A stretch of 53,940 nt of DNA, from assembly GCF_000424585.1 (NCBI RefSeq), contig NZ_KE384212.1, positions 1 to 53,940 of the forward strand. The letters run 5' to 3'. The DNA is from Butyrivibrio sp. MC2013 (GTDB lineage: Bacteria > Bacillota > Clostridia > Lachnospirales > Lachnospiraceae). Below the pieces are notes generated by a model. That model ran no database searches and was not told the DNA's origin. It saw only the letters and a list, made by a program, of their open reading frames with translations. Below are positions 43,996 to 53,191 of this stretch, in pieces; the first letter of the stretch is position 1, and each line of letters opens with the position of its first letter. Position numbers and translations under genes: made by a program.

Positions 43996-45060
43996 TCAGC
44001 CAATCTGGCTCATGATGCCCATAAGCGGGAGTATTACAGATAAAAGCACCATTCCGACTATAAAGGACAGGATGATGACAAGGGCAGGCTCTATGATGGA
44101 TAGAAGGATGGAAATCTTTCGCATTGCATCCTTGTCATATTTATCTGCGATTTGAGAGAGGACCTTGTCCATGGAGCCGGATCTGAAGCCTACCAGAAGC
44201 ATTCTTGTATATACGGCGTTAAACATACCTGTTTTTTTGATGGCTTCAGGGAAGCTTGCTTCTTTGGTGATCTCATCTATACATACATCAACTTTGTCCG
44301 CTATTTCTTTGTTTTCTACTATCCTCTTGATGAGCTGCAGAGATGTATATGTATCCATTCCGCTTCTGATAGCCATTGACATGCCTCCTGCAAAGCGGCT
44401 GATAGCCATATCGCATATGAGATCATGAAAGGGGCCGAAATGCATTCCTGCCCGCTCTGCGATACGTCTTCCTCTTCGGGTCTGAGTGGACAGGAAGAGG
44501 AGAATGGAGAATGTGGCAACCAGGCTGATGATCACCATGGACCATTTACTCATGGAATTACCTATATTCAGGAGAATCTGTGAAAAGCCGCTCATTCCTG
44601 TTCCCAACTGTGCAAATACCTGGGCAAAGATAGGCATGACCTTGGTAAGAAGGATCATGACTATAACGAATATCATCAGAGTGATGATGGAGGGATAGGT
44701 AATGGCACTTCTGGTGGCTTCCTTGAGTTCATCCTCTCTCTGGTAAAAAGCTGAAAGAGAAGCAAGGACAGTATCCAGATTGCCGGTCTCTTCGCCAATC
44801 CTGATCATGGATATGACATAGGGCGGGAATACCTGGCACATGCCAAGGGCGATATGAAAACGTTCTCCTTGCCTTAGCATGGATAAAAGGTCTGTCAAAA
44901 GCTCTTTTGATCTTGTGTCTGAAGTATCTGATAAAAGGATATCTGTGGCTTCCGTAGGGGCTATGCCTCCCTCCAGGAGCATGGCAAACTGACCGCAGAA
45001 AGCGGCAAGCTCACTATCAGATAATTCTCGTTTTTTTCTGCTTTTTACTTTTGCATCCAT
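43996..45060 (-). CDS. Type II secretion / type IV pilus inner-membrane platform protein (GspF/PilC)
   Basis: A 354-residue protein with two T2SSF domains, each a cytoplasmic helical bundle: the first about 18-125 (FCGQFAMLLEGGIAPTEA, IRIGEETGNLDTVL), the second about 220-340 (FAGGMSMAIRSGMDTYTSLQLIK, VGFRSGSMDKVLSQIA). Three membrane spans link and end them. It is the platform through which an ATPase drives pseudopilus growth. No GspE/PilB ATPase, PilT or prepilin peptidase is in the window, so the motor must be encoded elsewhere or be absent. Confidence 0.85.
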   Translation of the reverse strand: MDAKVKSRKKRELSDSELAAFCGQFAMLLEGGIAPTEATDILLSDTSDTRSKELLTDLLSMLRQGERFHIALGMCQVFPPYVISMIRIGEETGNLDTVLASLSAFYQREDELKEATRSAITYPSIITLMIFVIVMILLTKVMPIFAQVFAQLGTGMSGFSQILLNIGNSMSKWSMVIISLVATFSILLFLSTQTRRGRRIAERAGMHFGPFHDLICDMAISRFAGGMSMAIRSGMDTYTSLQLIKRIVENKEIADKVDVCIDEITKEASFPEAIKKTGMFNAVYTRMLLVGFRSGSMDKVLSQIADKYDKDAMRKISILLSIIEPALVIILSFIVGMVLLSVILPLMGIMSQIG

Positions 45061-45084
45061 AAGGCTTCCCCATAGCGGATCTGA

Positions 45085-46470
45085 TCAGTAAATGTATTTG
45101 ACAGAATAATTGGAAGAGTCACCGATAAAGGATCTGAGTTTTTCTTCGGGTGTGGTGGAACCAAAGGTGGGATCCATAAGCTGCCAGGTGGTGCCATCGA
45201 ACTGGACGATACCGTTTACCCAGCCTTTGTCACTTATATAGCAGCTGATCCAGGCGTGATAGGCGGTACCGGCATAGCCCACTTCCATATGTGTTGGGAT
45301 CCTCTGTGAGCGGAGAATGGAAGCCATAAGGCAGGCATAGTCAAGACATATGCCTTTCCCAGTCTCCATGACTTCGTCTATATCAGGAATGTAACCGCTT
45401 TCTACGGTTTCCGCTTCCTCGTAATCATAGGTAATATTGGAAATTATATAGTTGTATACGTTGGATATGACATCAAGATCGTTATTTGCGCTCCAGGCCA
45501 GCTCTTTGCCCTTGGCTATCCCCAGGTTCCCTGCATTGAACCATACATACTGGTTGGGATAGAGATAGGGTAGGAATTCATTTTCCAGCTTGACATCAAA
45601 AGATGCGGAAAATGCTGTGGCGTACTGGTTGCCGGATATATTCTCGTATACATTTACCAGGTAGAGGCCGTCTCCTGCGGAAAGGGGGAAGACCTCATCC
45701 TTGCCTCCGCCGGTGGCAAGATTGTAGGTGTAAGTTACATCATCGCTCCCTGTGATCTGGAGTTTGACCTTCTCATTACTGCCTGCATATCTGACAAATA
45801 TATAGCCCTGACTTGCGTTGGATGCGTCTATTATCACATCGTCTGAGCTATAGACTGTTTCCCCGCTCATCTGGGGGATCAGTACCTGGGGCTCGCAGTC
45901 CCTGCTTCCTTTGGTGTCGGAGGTGTTATTGCGGAAGTTTGAACTGACAGTGCCCCTGCCTTCGCTGCTTGCAGGATCGAAAAAGATCCTGGTATAGGTG
46001 CCGGACTGGTCACAAATATAGAACCATACGGATCCAACAGGAGCATCAAAAATGATCTCTCTCTCCGGAGCGTTAAAAGACAGAGCATAGTATTTGGAAC
46101 CGTCCTCCTCCATGAGATAGGAATCGTGAACGTTGACGTAGGCATCGGTTAGTATTACGTGGAGGGTATCATCCTCCAGCCAGCTGCCTACTACTCTTGT
46201 ATCGTTTCTTCCTATCAGAGAGACTTTAGAAGCCAGGTTTACAAGGGGGCTTTTTTCGATCAGAAGAAAAGGGAAGAGCAGCATGACAAAGACGCAACAA
46301 AGACAGAAGGCAAAGAGGCCGCGACGAAATACAGTCAGCTTCTGTTCTTCCCTTAGCAGACTGTTTATGCTTTCTTCTATATTTGCCTTTTCCTCGCCTG
46401 GAAAGACACCGATAAAACCGTGAGCGATCACGCTTTTATCACTTATAAGATTATTGTCTGTATTGTCCAT
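45085..46470 (-). CDS. Membrane protein with C-terminal transglutaminase-like domain
   Basis: A 461-residue protein. Residues 1-48 are cytoplasmic, with one span at about 49-74. A large extracytoplasmic part contains a beta-rich module (about 170-290, SSDDVIIDASNASQGYIFVRYAG). The C-terminal transglutaminase/cysteine-protease-like domain has an intact triad: C375 in GICLDYA, H405 in YHAW, D433 in LMDPTFG. Such domains can crosslink or cleave peptides outside the cell. It lies between the GGDEF gene and the GspF gene with gaps of 25 and 24 bp, so it is part of the operon. Confidence 0.8.
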   Translation of the reverse strand: MDNTDNNLISDKSVIAHGFIGVFPGEEKANIEESINSLLREEQKLTVFRRGLFAFCLCCVFVMLLFPFLLIEKSPLVNLASKVSLIGRNDTRVVGSWLEDDTLHVILTDAYVNVHDSYLMEEDGSKYYALSFNAPEREIIFDAPVGSVWFYICDQSGTYTRIFFDPASSEGRGTVSSNFRNNTSDTKGSRDCEPQVLIPQMSGETVYSSDDVIIDASNASQGYIFVRYAGSNEKVKLQITGSDDVTYTYNLATGGGKDEVFPLSAGDGLYLVNVYENISGNQYATAFSASFDVKLENEFLPYLYPNQYVWFNAGNLGIAKGKELAWSANNDLDVISNVYNYIISNITYDYEEAETVESGYIPDIDEVMETGKGICLDYACLMASILRSQRIPTHMEVGYAGTAYHAWISCYISDKGWVNGIVQFDGTTWQLMDPTFGSTTPEEKLRSFIGDSSNYSVKYIY

Positions 46471-46495
46471 TATTCTTGTCTTTCAGATGAATCTG

Positions 46496-47227
46496 TCAGT
46501 CGCTTGTACCAAATATGCTGCTCTCTGTAATGAATCTGGAGTATGCAGCGGCTATTAGTTCATAATAATGAAGGGGATGTATTTCTTCTGCATCAAGGGT
46601 ATTGTACTTGATGATCATACGGTTTTCGGGATGAAGGATATTGTATTCTTTGATGCTTTCACAAAGCATGGCCATTGTCTCATAGGGACTGGCGCTCCTT
46701 CCCTTGTCTGATACAATCAGGAATTCATTGCCGCCGTTCCTGCAGGCAAAGGAACCGTCACTGACGCATCTGTTGACAATATGGCCGAATTCTTCCATGA
46801 GTCTGTCTCCGGCATCGGTCCTTCCTTCCATATTGGCAAGCGCCAGGTTGTCTATGGATATGAGAGTGAGGCACATGTTTTTGAGGTTATCGGGATCATC
46901 AAAACGCTCCAGGTATCTATCAAAGCTGTATCTGTTGGGAAGATTGGTCAGAGGATCCAGGTAGAGCATTTTTTTGAATTTGATAGACTCTCTCTGCAGG
47001 TCATTGATGTGCCTGAGATCTGCTATGCCCAGAAGAAATGACACTACCAGTACCAGTAGCAGAACTCCGCACAGGAGAGTAAAGCTCCTGTCCCGGTATA
47101 TACTTTCGCGGAGAGGAGCGTCGGTCAAGATCATAATAAAGGAAAAAACTGCTGTCAGGAACTCGATGATCAGGCCACAAACTTTGCGGCGCATGACACC
47201 TTTAAAAATGTCACCGTTATTGTTCAT
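46496..47227 (-). CDS. Membrane GGDEF-domain protein (altered signature GGNEF)
   Basis: A 243-residue protein with two membrane spans (about 15-37 and 48-68) and a cytoplasmic GGDEF domain that starts DPLTNLPNR (91-99). The active-site signature is R-N-GGNEF (165-169), with Asn in place of the metal-binding Asp/Glu. There is no RxxD I-site before it. The protein may be a weak or inactive diguanylate cyclase acting as a nucleotide sensor. It is the first gene of the pilus-like operon, so nucleotide signalling is probably tied to that machine. Confidence 0.82.
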   Translation of the reverse strand: MNNNGDIFKGVMRRKVCGLIIEFLTAVFSFIMILTDAPLRESIYRDRSFTLLCGVLLLVLVVSFLLGIADLRHINDLQRESIKFKKMLYLDPLTNLPNRYSFDRYLERFDDPDNLKNMCLTLISIDNLALANMEGRTDAGDRLMEEFGHIVNRCVSDGSFACRNGGNEFLIVSDKGRSASPYETMAMLCESIKEYNILHPENRMIIKYNTLDAEEIHPLHYYELIAAAYSRFITESSIFGTSD

Positions 47228-47249
47228 TCCCTATTGTCCCTTTTTCTTT

Positions 47250-47278
47250 AGTATATGTTATTAGACGTACCTTCAGAA
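47250..47278 (-). promoter_or_regulatory. Possible promoter of the GGDEF/pilus-like operon
   Basis: On the minus strand TATACT (47255-47250) has TTCTGA (47278-47273) 17 bp upstream. The -10 is good and the -35 poor. Confidence 0.35.
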
Positions 47279-47293
47279 ACACGCATTTACTGC
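47257..47293 (-). repeat. Dispersed element, copy 2 (upstream of the GGDEF operon)
   Basis: Partner of 9426-9462, same orientation relative to the downstream gene. The element overlaps the putative -35 and, in this copy, is part of a 10-bp hairpin. Confidence 0.55.
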
Positions 47294-47400
47294 GTGTTTC
47301 GTGAGAACATGAATCTGGCAAATAGGCCCAGCGGCCCTGGCCGCTCTCAAATGGCCTATTTGCATACATTCTTGGATATTTTATCCAAGAATGTATGGTT
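47276..47400. other. Three consecutive perfect hairpins
   Basis: GAAACACGCA/TGCGTGTTTC (from 47276), GCAAATAGGCC/GGCCTATTTGC (about 47319-47363) with AGCGGCC/GGCCGCT inside, and a perfect 15-bp ATACATTCTTGGATA/TATCCAAGAATGTAT with a 3-nt loop (about 47364-47397). They fill the first third of the 454-bp gap between divergent operons. The remainder is AT-rich and holds the palindrome and the gap promoter. Confidence 0.7.
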
Positions 47401-47469
47401 TGATATATCTTAACTTACTAACATTTTACTAAATTACGTATATTTTGTGAAGTAATATCGGGATTACGA

Positions 47470-47486
47470 TAACAATTCAATTGTTA
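47470..47486. promoter_or_regulatory. Palindrome upstream of gap
   Basis: TAACAATT-C-AATTGTTA is a perfect 8+1+8 palindrome about 80 bp upstream of the gap promoter. The related GTAACAAT/ATTGTTAC pair occurs before tRNA-Arg. Possibly an operator; no known regulator matches. Confidence 0.35.
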
Positions 47487-47541
47487 CGATATAAATTTTA
47501 TGGAAAATAGCTTTGGTAATTGAATATTTATAAATGAACAC

Positions 47542-47570
47542 TTGAATTTATCAGTCAAGTTCGTTAGAAT
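47542..47570 (+). promoter_or_regulatory. Promoter of gap
   Basis: TTGAAT (47542-47547), 17 bp, TAGAAT (47565-47570). It gives a leader of about 105 nt. Confidence 0.55.
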
Positions 47571-47681
47571 AGGAATTGCTGATAAAAAATTGTCAATAAT
47601 GACTGCGTTCGTAAGGATACAGTTCATGAGAGATTAAGGAACAGCAACAATTATATAATTTCATTTTAGGAGGAACTTAAA

Positions 47682-48713
47682 ATGGCAGTAAAAGTAGCAA
47701 TTAATGGTTTCGGTCGTATCGGTCGTCTGGCATTCAGACAGATGTTTGGTGCAGAAGGATACGAAGTAGTAGCAATCAATGATCTGACAAGCCCTAAGAT
47801 GCTTGCTCACCTTCTGAAGTATGATACTTCACAGGGTCGTTATGTAGAGCTTGGACATGAAGATGATGTTACCGCAGATGACGAAGCTGGTACAATCACA
47901 GTAAAGGGCCAGACAATCAAGATCTACAAAGAGCCCGATGCTAACAACTGCCCTTGGGGCGAGATCGGTGTAGATGTTGTCCTTGAGTGCTCCGGTTTCT
48001 ATACATCCAAGGAAAAGGCACAGGCACACATCAATGCTGGTGCTAAGAAGGTTGTTATTTCCGCTCCTGCAGGAAATGATCTTCCTACAATCGTTTACAA
48101 CGTTAACCACAACACACTTACAAAGGATGACAAGATCATCTCTGCTGCATCCTGCACAACTAACTGCCTTGCACCTATGACAAAGGCTCTCAATGATTTC
48201 GCACCTATCCAGTCCGGTATCATGTGCACAATCCACGCTTACACAGGTGATCAGATGATCCTTGACGGACCTCAGAGAAAGGGTGACCTTCGTCGTTCAA
48301 GAGCAGGCGCTTGCAACATCGTTCCTAACAGCACAGGTGCTGCAAAGGCTATCGGCCTTGTTATTCCTGAACTTAAGGGCAAGCTCATCGGCGCTGCACA
48401 GCGTGTTCCTACACCTACAGGTTCTACAACACTTCTGTTCGCAGTAGTTAAGTATGATGGCGAGCTTACAGCTGATGCTGTTAACGGCGCTATGAAGGCT
48501 CAGGCTAACGAGTCCTTCGGTTACAACACAGAAGAGATCGTTTCTTCCGATATCGTTGGAATGAGATTCGGTTCACTCTTCGATGCTACTCAGACTCTTG
48601 TTAACAAGGTTGGCGATGGTCTGTATGAGGTTCAGGTTGTTTCATGGTATGACAACGAGAACTCTTACACAAGCCAGATGGTTCGTACAATCAAGTACTT
48701 TGCTGAGATGTAA
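47682..48713 (+). CDS. gap: Glyceraldehyde-3-phosphate dehydrogenase
   Basis: A 343-residue glycolytic enzyme. The NAD fold starts [15 protein letters not shown]; the catalytic C158 is in [13 protein letters not shown], with the catalytic His in IHAYTGDQ. The end [15 protein letters not shown] is canonical. A strong AGGAGG ribosome site and biased codons point to high expression. First gene of gap-pgk-tpiA. Confidence 0.97.
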   Translation: MAVKVAINGFGRIGRLAFRQMFGAEGYEVVAINDLTSPKMLAHLLKYDTSQGRYVELGHEDDVTADDEAGTITVKGQTIKIYKEPDANNCPWGEIGVDVVLECSGFYTSKEKAQAHINAGAKKVVISAPAGNDLPTIVYNVNHNTLTKDDKIISAASCTTNCLAPMTKALNDFAPIQSGIMCTIHAYTGDQMILDGPQRKGDLRRSRAGACNIVPNSTGAAKAIGLVIPELKGKLIGAAQRVPTPTGSTTLLFAVVKYDGELTADAVNGAMKAQANESFGYNTEEIVSSDIVGMRFGSLFDATQTLVNKVGDGLYEVQVVSWYDNENSYTSQMVRTIKYFAEM

Positions 48714-48755
48714 TTCAAGAGCCCTGTCTTTTGATTGAATCAAATGCAGACTTTA

Positions 48756-48807
48756 AGGGTCCGGTCGGGTCGCATTATGCGACGGGGCCGGGCCCTCTTT
48801 ATTTTTT
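48756..48807 (+). terminator. Strong hairpin between gap and pgk
   Basis: A stem of about 18 pairs with two wobble pairs and a small internal loop: AGGGTCCGG side 48756-48774, CCGGGCCCT side to 48796, then CTTTATTTTTT. It likely lowers pgk expression relative to gap. Confidence 0.75.
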
Positions 48808-48829
48808 ATATAAACAGGAGGGTTAAATA

Positions 48830-50068
48830 ATGGCACTGAATAAAAAGTCAGTAGATGATTTTAACGCTAAGGGAAGAAGAGTCCTTGTAAGATGCGACTT
48901 CAACGTTCCCCTTAAGGAAGGCAAGATCACAGACGAGACACGTATCGTTGCTGCTCTTCCTACTATTAACAAGCTGATCGGAGACGGAGCAAAGGTTATC
49001 CTCTGCTCACACCTTGGAAAAGTAAAGAACGGCCCCAACGAAGGCGAATCTCTTGCTGCAGTAGCTGAGAGACTGTCTGAGAAGCTGGGCAAGAAGGTTA
49101 CTTTCGTAGCTGATTACAATGTAACAGGCGACGAAGCAACTAAGGCAGTTGAGGCTATGAACGAAGGCGATGTAGTGCTTCTTCAGAATACTCGTTTCAG
49201 AGGCAAGGAAGAGACTAAGCCTGAAGAAGCAGGCGAAGCTTTTGCAAAAGAGCTGGCTGATCTTTGCGACGATTATGTATGTGATGCATTTGGTTCTGCT
49301 CACAGAGCACATGCTTCTGTAGCTGTAGTTACAAAGTATGTTCGCGAAAAGGGCGGCAATTGCGCAGTTGGTTATCTCATGCAGAAGGAGATTGATTTCC
49401 TTGGAAATGCTGTAGAGAATCCTATTCGTCCTTTTGTTGCTATCCTGGGCGGTGCTAAGGTTGCAGATAAGCTCAATGTAATCAACTCTCTTCTTGATAA
49501 GTGCGATACACTGATCATCGGCGGTGGTATGGCTTATACATTCCTTAAGGCTAAGGGTTATGAGGTTGGTAAGTCTCTTCTGGATGAGACAAAGGTTGAT
49601 TATTGTAAGGAAATGATGGAGAAGGCTGAGAAGTCCGGCAAGAAGCTGCTTCTGCCTGTTGATGCTGTATGTATCGATGAGTTCCCCAGCCCTATCGACA
49701 ATCCTTCAATCGCTACAGCTGTATTTGATGCTGATCAGATCCCTGCTGATAAGGAAGGTGCTGATATCGGACCTAAGACTGTAGCAATGTATACCGAGGC
49801 TGTTAAGACAGCTAAGACTGTTGTTTGGAACGGACCTATGGGTGTATTCGAGAATCCTGTTCTTGCTGCAGGTACAGAAGCTGTTGCTAAGGCACTGTCT
49901 GAGACAGAAGCTACTACTATCATTGGTGGTGGTGATTCTGCAGCTGCTGTTAATCAGCTGGGTTATGCAGATAAGATGAGCCACATTTCTACAGGCGGCG
50001 GCGCTTCTCTTGAATTCCTTGAAGGCAAGAAGCTGCCCGGCGTTTATGCTGCAGATGACAGAGCGTAA
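48830..50068 (+). CDS. pgk: Phosphoglycerate kinase
   Basis: A 412-residue two-lobed kinase that makes ATP from 1,3-bisphosphoglycerate. The N-terminal [19 protein letters not shown] signature, substrate-binding SHLGKVK, the [17 protein letters not shown] motif ([13 protein letters not shown]) and the C-terminal GGGDSAAAV and [15 protein letters not shown] are intact. Slightly longer than the usual 390-400. tpiA follows after 40 bp. Confidence 0.97.
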   Translation: MALNKKSVDDFNAKGRRVLVRCDFNVPLKEGKITDETRIVAALPTINKLIGDGAKVILCSHLGKVKNGPNEGESLAAVAERLSEKLGKKVTFVADYNVTGDEATKAVEAMNEGDVVLLQNTRFRGKEETKPEEAGEAFAKELADLCDDYVCDAFGSAHRAHASVAVVTKYVREKGGNCAVGYLMQKEIDFLGNAVENPIRPFVAILGGAKVADKLNVINSLLDKCDTLIIGGGMAYTFLKAKGYEVGKSLLDETKVDYCKEMMEKAEKSGKKLLLPVDAVCIDEFPSPIDNPSIATAVFDADQIPADKEGADIGPKTVAMYTEAVKTAKTVVWNGPMGVFENPVLAAGTEAVAKALSETEATTIIGGGDSAAAVNQLGYADKMSHISTGGGASLEFLEGKKLPGVYAADDRA

Positions 50069-50108
50069 TGTCTGCTTGTGAGCGATCATAATTTGGAGGA
50101 ATAATAAA

Positions 50109-50855
50109 ATGGCACGTAGAAGAATTATTGCCGGTAACTGGAAGATGAACAAGACTCCTTCTGAAGCTGTTGCTCTTGTAGCTGAGCTTAGGGACCTTGT
50201 AAAGAATGATGACGTAGATGTAGTATATTGCGTTCCTGCAATTGATATCGTACCTGTTGCAGAAGCTGTTAAGGGTACTAACGTTCATGTTGGCGCTGAG
50301 AATTTCTATATTGTTGACAGCGGTGCTTATACAGGTGAGATCTCTGCTCCTATGCTTAAGGATGCAGGCGTAGAATATGTTATCATCGGACACTCTGAGA
50401 GAAGAGATATCTTTGGTGAGAATGATGTACTGATCAACCAGAAGGTTAAGAAGGCATTTGCTTCAGGCCTTACACCTATCCTTTGCTGCGGTGAGTCTCT
50501 CGCACTTCGTAAGGCTGATACTTACAAGGAGTGGATCAAGAGACAGATCACATGGGATCTGGATGGCGTTACAGCTGATCAGGTTAAGAAGCTTGTTATC
50601 GCATATGAGCCTATCTGGGCTATCGGAACAGGCGAGACTGCTACTGCAGATCAGGCTGAAGAAGTTTGCGGCCTTATCCGCGGACTGATCGCTGAGCTTT
50701 ATGATCAGGCTACAGCTGATGAAGTTCGTATCCAGTACGGTGGCTCTATGAATGCAGGTAATGCAGCAGAGCTTCTGTCTAAGCCCAACATTGATGGTGG
50801 ACTTATTGGCGGTGCTTCACTTAAGCCTGATTTTGGCAAGATCGTTAATGCCTGA
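50109..50855 (+). CDS. tpiA: Triosephosphate isomerase
   Basis: A 248-residue TIM barrel. Catalytic Lys in NWKMN, His in IIGHSERR and Glu in [14 protein letters not shown] are present, with the phosphate-binding [14 protein letters not shown]. It completes the lower-glycolysis operon and is followed by a strong terminator. TTGGAGGAATAA precedes the ATG. Confidence 0.97.
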   Translation: MARRRIIAGNWKMNKTPSEAVALVAELRDLVKNDDVDVVYCVPAIDIVPVAEAVKGTNVHVGAENFYIVDSGAYTGEISAPMLKDAGVEYVIIGHSERRDIFGENDVLINQKVKKAFASGLTPILCCGESLALRKADTYKEWIKRQITWDLDGVTADQVKKLVIAYEPIWAIGTGETATADQAEEVCGLIRGLIAELYDQATADEVRIQYGGSMNAGNAAELLSKPNIDGGLIGGASLKPDFGKIVNA

Positions 50856-50911
50856 TATAGCATAAATTCTCTGCTTCATTTATTTGATGATCAATACGAT
50901 TGGTTTTATTG

Positions 50912-50938
50912 CCTCCCGCTTTTGCGGGAGGTTTTTTT
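50912..50938 (+). terminator. Terminator of the glycolysis operon
   Basis: CCTCCCGC (50912-50919), TTTT loop, GCGGGAGG (50924-50931), seven T. Confidence 0.92.
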
Positions 50939-50951
50939 ATCTCAAAAGTCT

Positions 50952-50978
50952 TATCAACAATAACTGATGCGCCGATAG
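50952..50978 (+). promoter_or_regulatory. Weak sigma-28-like site before the CAP-domain gene
   Basis: GCCGATAG (50971-50978) is close to the flagellar -10 GCCGATAT. The -35 position, 15 bp upstream, is TATC and matches only partly. A GCGCC/GGCGC pair and an AAACG/CGTTT pair follow in the ~140-nt leader. Confidence 0.25.
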
Positions 50979-51121
50979 AAAGGTGAAAGGGGTGTTGCTT
51001 GTCTGCCAAATATGGATGGGCGCTATTCTGAGAGGAGTCGGGGGAGAAACGAACGGTATCACGTTTATAAATCCTATGTAAATGCGTGTAATAATTATTA
51101 GCGGTAAGGAGCGCGAAGGAT

Positions 51122-51844
51122 ATGAAAAATAGTCTCCGTTCATTTCTTAAAGCTTTGCTGACCGTTGCTATCGTAATAGTTTTTACGATCAGTCCCCTAT
51201 CTGAACTTGGGAGCAGTGCTCAGCAGATACCTGCTGATTTTGACTACAAGTACTATGCTGACAGCTATCCTGATCTTAAAGCGGCCTTTGGATATGACAA
51301 GGAGGCTCTGTGGCATCATTATGAGAATTATGGACGAAAGGAGAACAGAAAGTGCTCCTCCTATGATGCTTCCGTCCTGGGGGCTTTACGGCCTGATTCT
51401 TCTGATGTCCAAAGCTCAGATGCTGTATCTCTTGATCTGTATTCGTCCCTCTTATTTGACAAGATAAATGCATATCGCACAGCAAACGGACTTGCAGCTC
51501 TCCAGGTTAGGGATATCAATATGCAGGTTGCGGAGCTAAGGACAGCTGAACTTCCCGGCAAGTTTGATCATAAAAGGCCGGATGGAAGGACTTTTGGCAG
51601 TTCGTATGTAGATCTTGGATATGACAAGCCCTACTGTGGGGAAAATCTGTGCCTTTTGGAAGGAAACTGGGATTTTAACAAAGATGGTGACGTATATGCT
51701 TATGTGCAGTATATATTTGACGGATACAAGGCGAGCCCTTCTCACAACAGGTGTATGCTCAACCCTGCCTGGAACTATATAGGGGCATATTTTATAGTCA
51801 ACAGCGGCGGATGCAGCTATAATGCTGTTGAATTTTCTCAGTAG
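51122..51844 (+). CDS. Secreted CAP (SCP/PR1)-domain protein
   Basis: A 240-residue exported protein. Signal or anchor segment about 10-32. A short module DYKYYADSYPDLKAAFGYD...HHYENYGRKENR (about 40-78) is of the type often found as repeats in Lachnospiraceae surface proteins. The CAP domain covers about 105-240: FDKINAYRTANGL, FDHKRPDGRTF, GENL, SPSHNRCMLNPAWNYIGAYF. CAP proteins are secreted and have been linked to lipid or wall binding; the role here is unknown. AAGGAG and GAAGG precede the start. Confidence 0.82.
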   Translation: MKNSLRSFLKALLTVAIVIVFTISPLSELGSSAQQIPADFDYKYYADSYPDLKAAFGYDKEALWHHYENYGRKENRKCSSYDASVLGALRPDSSDVQSSDAVSLDLYSSLLFDKINAYRTANGLAALQVRDINMQVAELRTAELPGKFDHKRPDGRTFGSSYVDLGYDKPYCGENLCLLEGNWDFNKDGDVYAYVQYIFDGYKASPSHNRCMLNPAWNYIGAYFIVNSGGCSYNAVEFSQ

Positions 51845-51955
51845 ATAACCTTTGATTAGACTATCATTATAATTTTTTACATATATATGCGCTCTTATTG
51901 GGGCTTTTGCCGAAAAAAAGTATGCGCCTTTTGATGACGTCGACAATTATACTAG

Positions 51956-51995
51956 GTCCAAACTTATGTCCATGCATAAATTTGGACTTTTTTAT
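51956..51995 (+). terminator. Terminator after the CAP gene
   Basis: GTCCAAA (51956-51962) and TTTGGAC (51981-51987), then TTTTTT. Confidence 0.7.
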
Positions 51996-52017
51996 GCTGT
52001 TTTATTTAAAGGATATC

Positions 52018-52026
52018 TGATAAAAT
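52018..52026 (+). promoter_or_regulatory. Extended -10 promoter of yfcE
   Basis: TGATAAAAT (TAAAAT at 52021-52026); the -35 position is weak (TGTTTT). Confidence 0.4.
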
Positions 52027-52084
52027 TACATCTGCATGCTAACAAGTCGGTAGCGCCAAAAAAGCAGATTGCATCGGAGGAGCT

Positions 52085-52585
52085 ATGGTCAAAGCTTTAG
52101 TTATCAGTGATTCCCATGGTAGAAATGATGGGATGCGTGAAGTGATAAAAAGAGAAAAGCCTTTTGATGTTTTGATTCATTCAGGAGATGTGGATGAAGC
52201 TTTGGAGAATATATTGGGGCCCACGGATTTTCAGATCAGGAGCGTGAGAGGGAACTGCGATTATATTTCGCTGCCTTATGAGCTTATATTTAAGCTTGGA
52301 GGAAGAAATGTGCTGCTCCTTCATGGACATACTATGGGTGGAAGGAGTATTCATCCCGGAATAGATATGAATTCTCTGGTTTATTATGCCAGGTCCAAGG
52401 GCTGCGATATGCTGATCTATGGCCATACACATATACCTGATTATACAGTGCTGGAGGATGGATTTATCATTATCAATCCCGGCAGTATCACACTTCCCAG
52501 ACAGTCAGACAGGCAAAAGACCTATGGAGTACTGGAAGTGGATGATCAAAAAGTAAGCTATGAGCTTAGGACGGTGGCATTTTGA
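52085..52585 (+). CDS. yfcE: YfcE/MJ0936-family metallophosphoesterase
   Basis: A 166-residue calcineurin-like phosphodiesterase. Metal-binding motifs are present in order: DSHG (D9, H11), HSGDVDE, GNCD, HGH and GHTH, followed by NPGSITLPR. The family hydrolyses phosphodiesters in vitro; the natural substrate is unsettled. In Clostridia it often follows rdgB, which is not here. GGAGG precedes the ATG. It overlaps the next gene as TTGA. Confidence 0.9.
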   Translation: MVKALVISDSHGRNDGMREVIKREKPFDVLIHSGDVDEALENILGPTDFQIRSVRGNCDYISLPYELIFKLGGRNVLLLHGHTMGGRSIHPGIDMNSLVYYARSKGCDMLIYGHTHIPDYTVLEDGFIIINPGSITLPRQSDRQKTYGVLEVDDQKVSYELRTVAF

Positions 52586-53088
52586 TAAAGGATAATATTA
52601 TTCTGATCGGTATGCCTGCATCAGGCAAAAGTACAATAGGCGTCATATTGGCAAAACTGATGGGCATGAGATTTATAGACAGCGATATTTTGATCCAGGA
52701 TAAAACGGGCAGGAGACTGGCCGGGATCATAGAAGAGGAAGGCGTAGACGGATTCATCAGCATTGAAGAGGATGTCAACGCATCCATTGAAGCTTCAGGG
52801 ACTGTGATCGCTACCGGCGGAAGTGTTGTGTACGGCCAAAGAGCCATGGAGCATTTTAAAGAGATCGGAAAGATAGTATATCTGAAAGTGTCTGAGAAAA
52901 CTATAAAGGGCAGGCTCGATGATATCAAGGGAAGGGGCGTTGTGATCAGAAGGGGCCAGACCTTTGAGGACCTTTACAGAGAGCGCACAGCCCTTTATGA
53001 ACAATATGCCGATCTCATAATTGATGAGGATGGACACTCTGCAGAGGAGGTTTTATCTATGCTAAAGGAATCCCTTGACATAGAATAA
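52582..53088 (+). CDS. Second shikimate-kinase-like P-loop kinase
   Basis: A 168-residue protein of the AroK fold: P-loop GMPASGKST, DSD in FIDSDILIQ, and TGGS in IATGGSVV. The lid region reads GRGVVIRRGQTFEDLYRERTALYEQYADLII, where normal shikimate kinases have RPLL. The conserved substrate-binding RxxE and GGG residues are also partly changed. A true shikimate kinase is already fused to AroE at 25734, so this paralogue may act on another substrate. The start is TTG, overlapping the yfcE stop; no better start is visible. Confidence 0.75.
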   Translation: MIKDNIILIGMPASGKSTIGVILAKLMGMRFIDSDILIQDKTGRRLAGIIEEEGVDGFISIEEDVNASIEASGTVIATGGSVVYGQRAMEHFKEIGKIVYLKVSEKTIKGRLDDIKGRGVVIRRGQTFEDLYRERTALYEQYADLIIDEDGHSAEEVLSMLKESLDIE

Positions 53089-53097
53089 GGGATTTTA
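53069..53097 (+). terminator. Weak terminator at the end of the kinase gene
   Basis: AATCCCTT (53069-53076) and AAGGGATT (53087-53094), overlapping the stop codon; the T tail is short. Confidence 0.35.
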
Positions 53098-53191
53098 GCA
53101 AGGATATAGCCAATCGGCGAGTCCAAATATATTTTTAGAAGGACACCCTGACAGCAGGGAATAATCAAATGTTTTTCAGAAAGGTCAAGAA

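Noticed and set aside
50938..51121. Leader of the CAP gene as a c-di-AMP or c-di-GMP riboswitch
   Set aside because: Some short stems exist, but the conserved core sequences of the ydaO and GEMM classes cannot be found.
52582..53088. Gene symbol aroK for the second kinase
   Set aside because: The substrate-binding lid motif is missing and a complete shikimate kinase is already fused to AroE.
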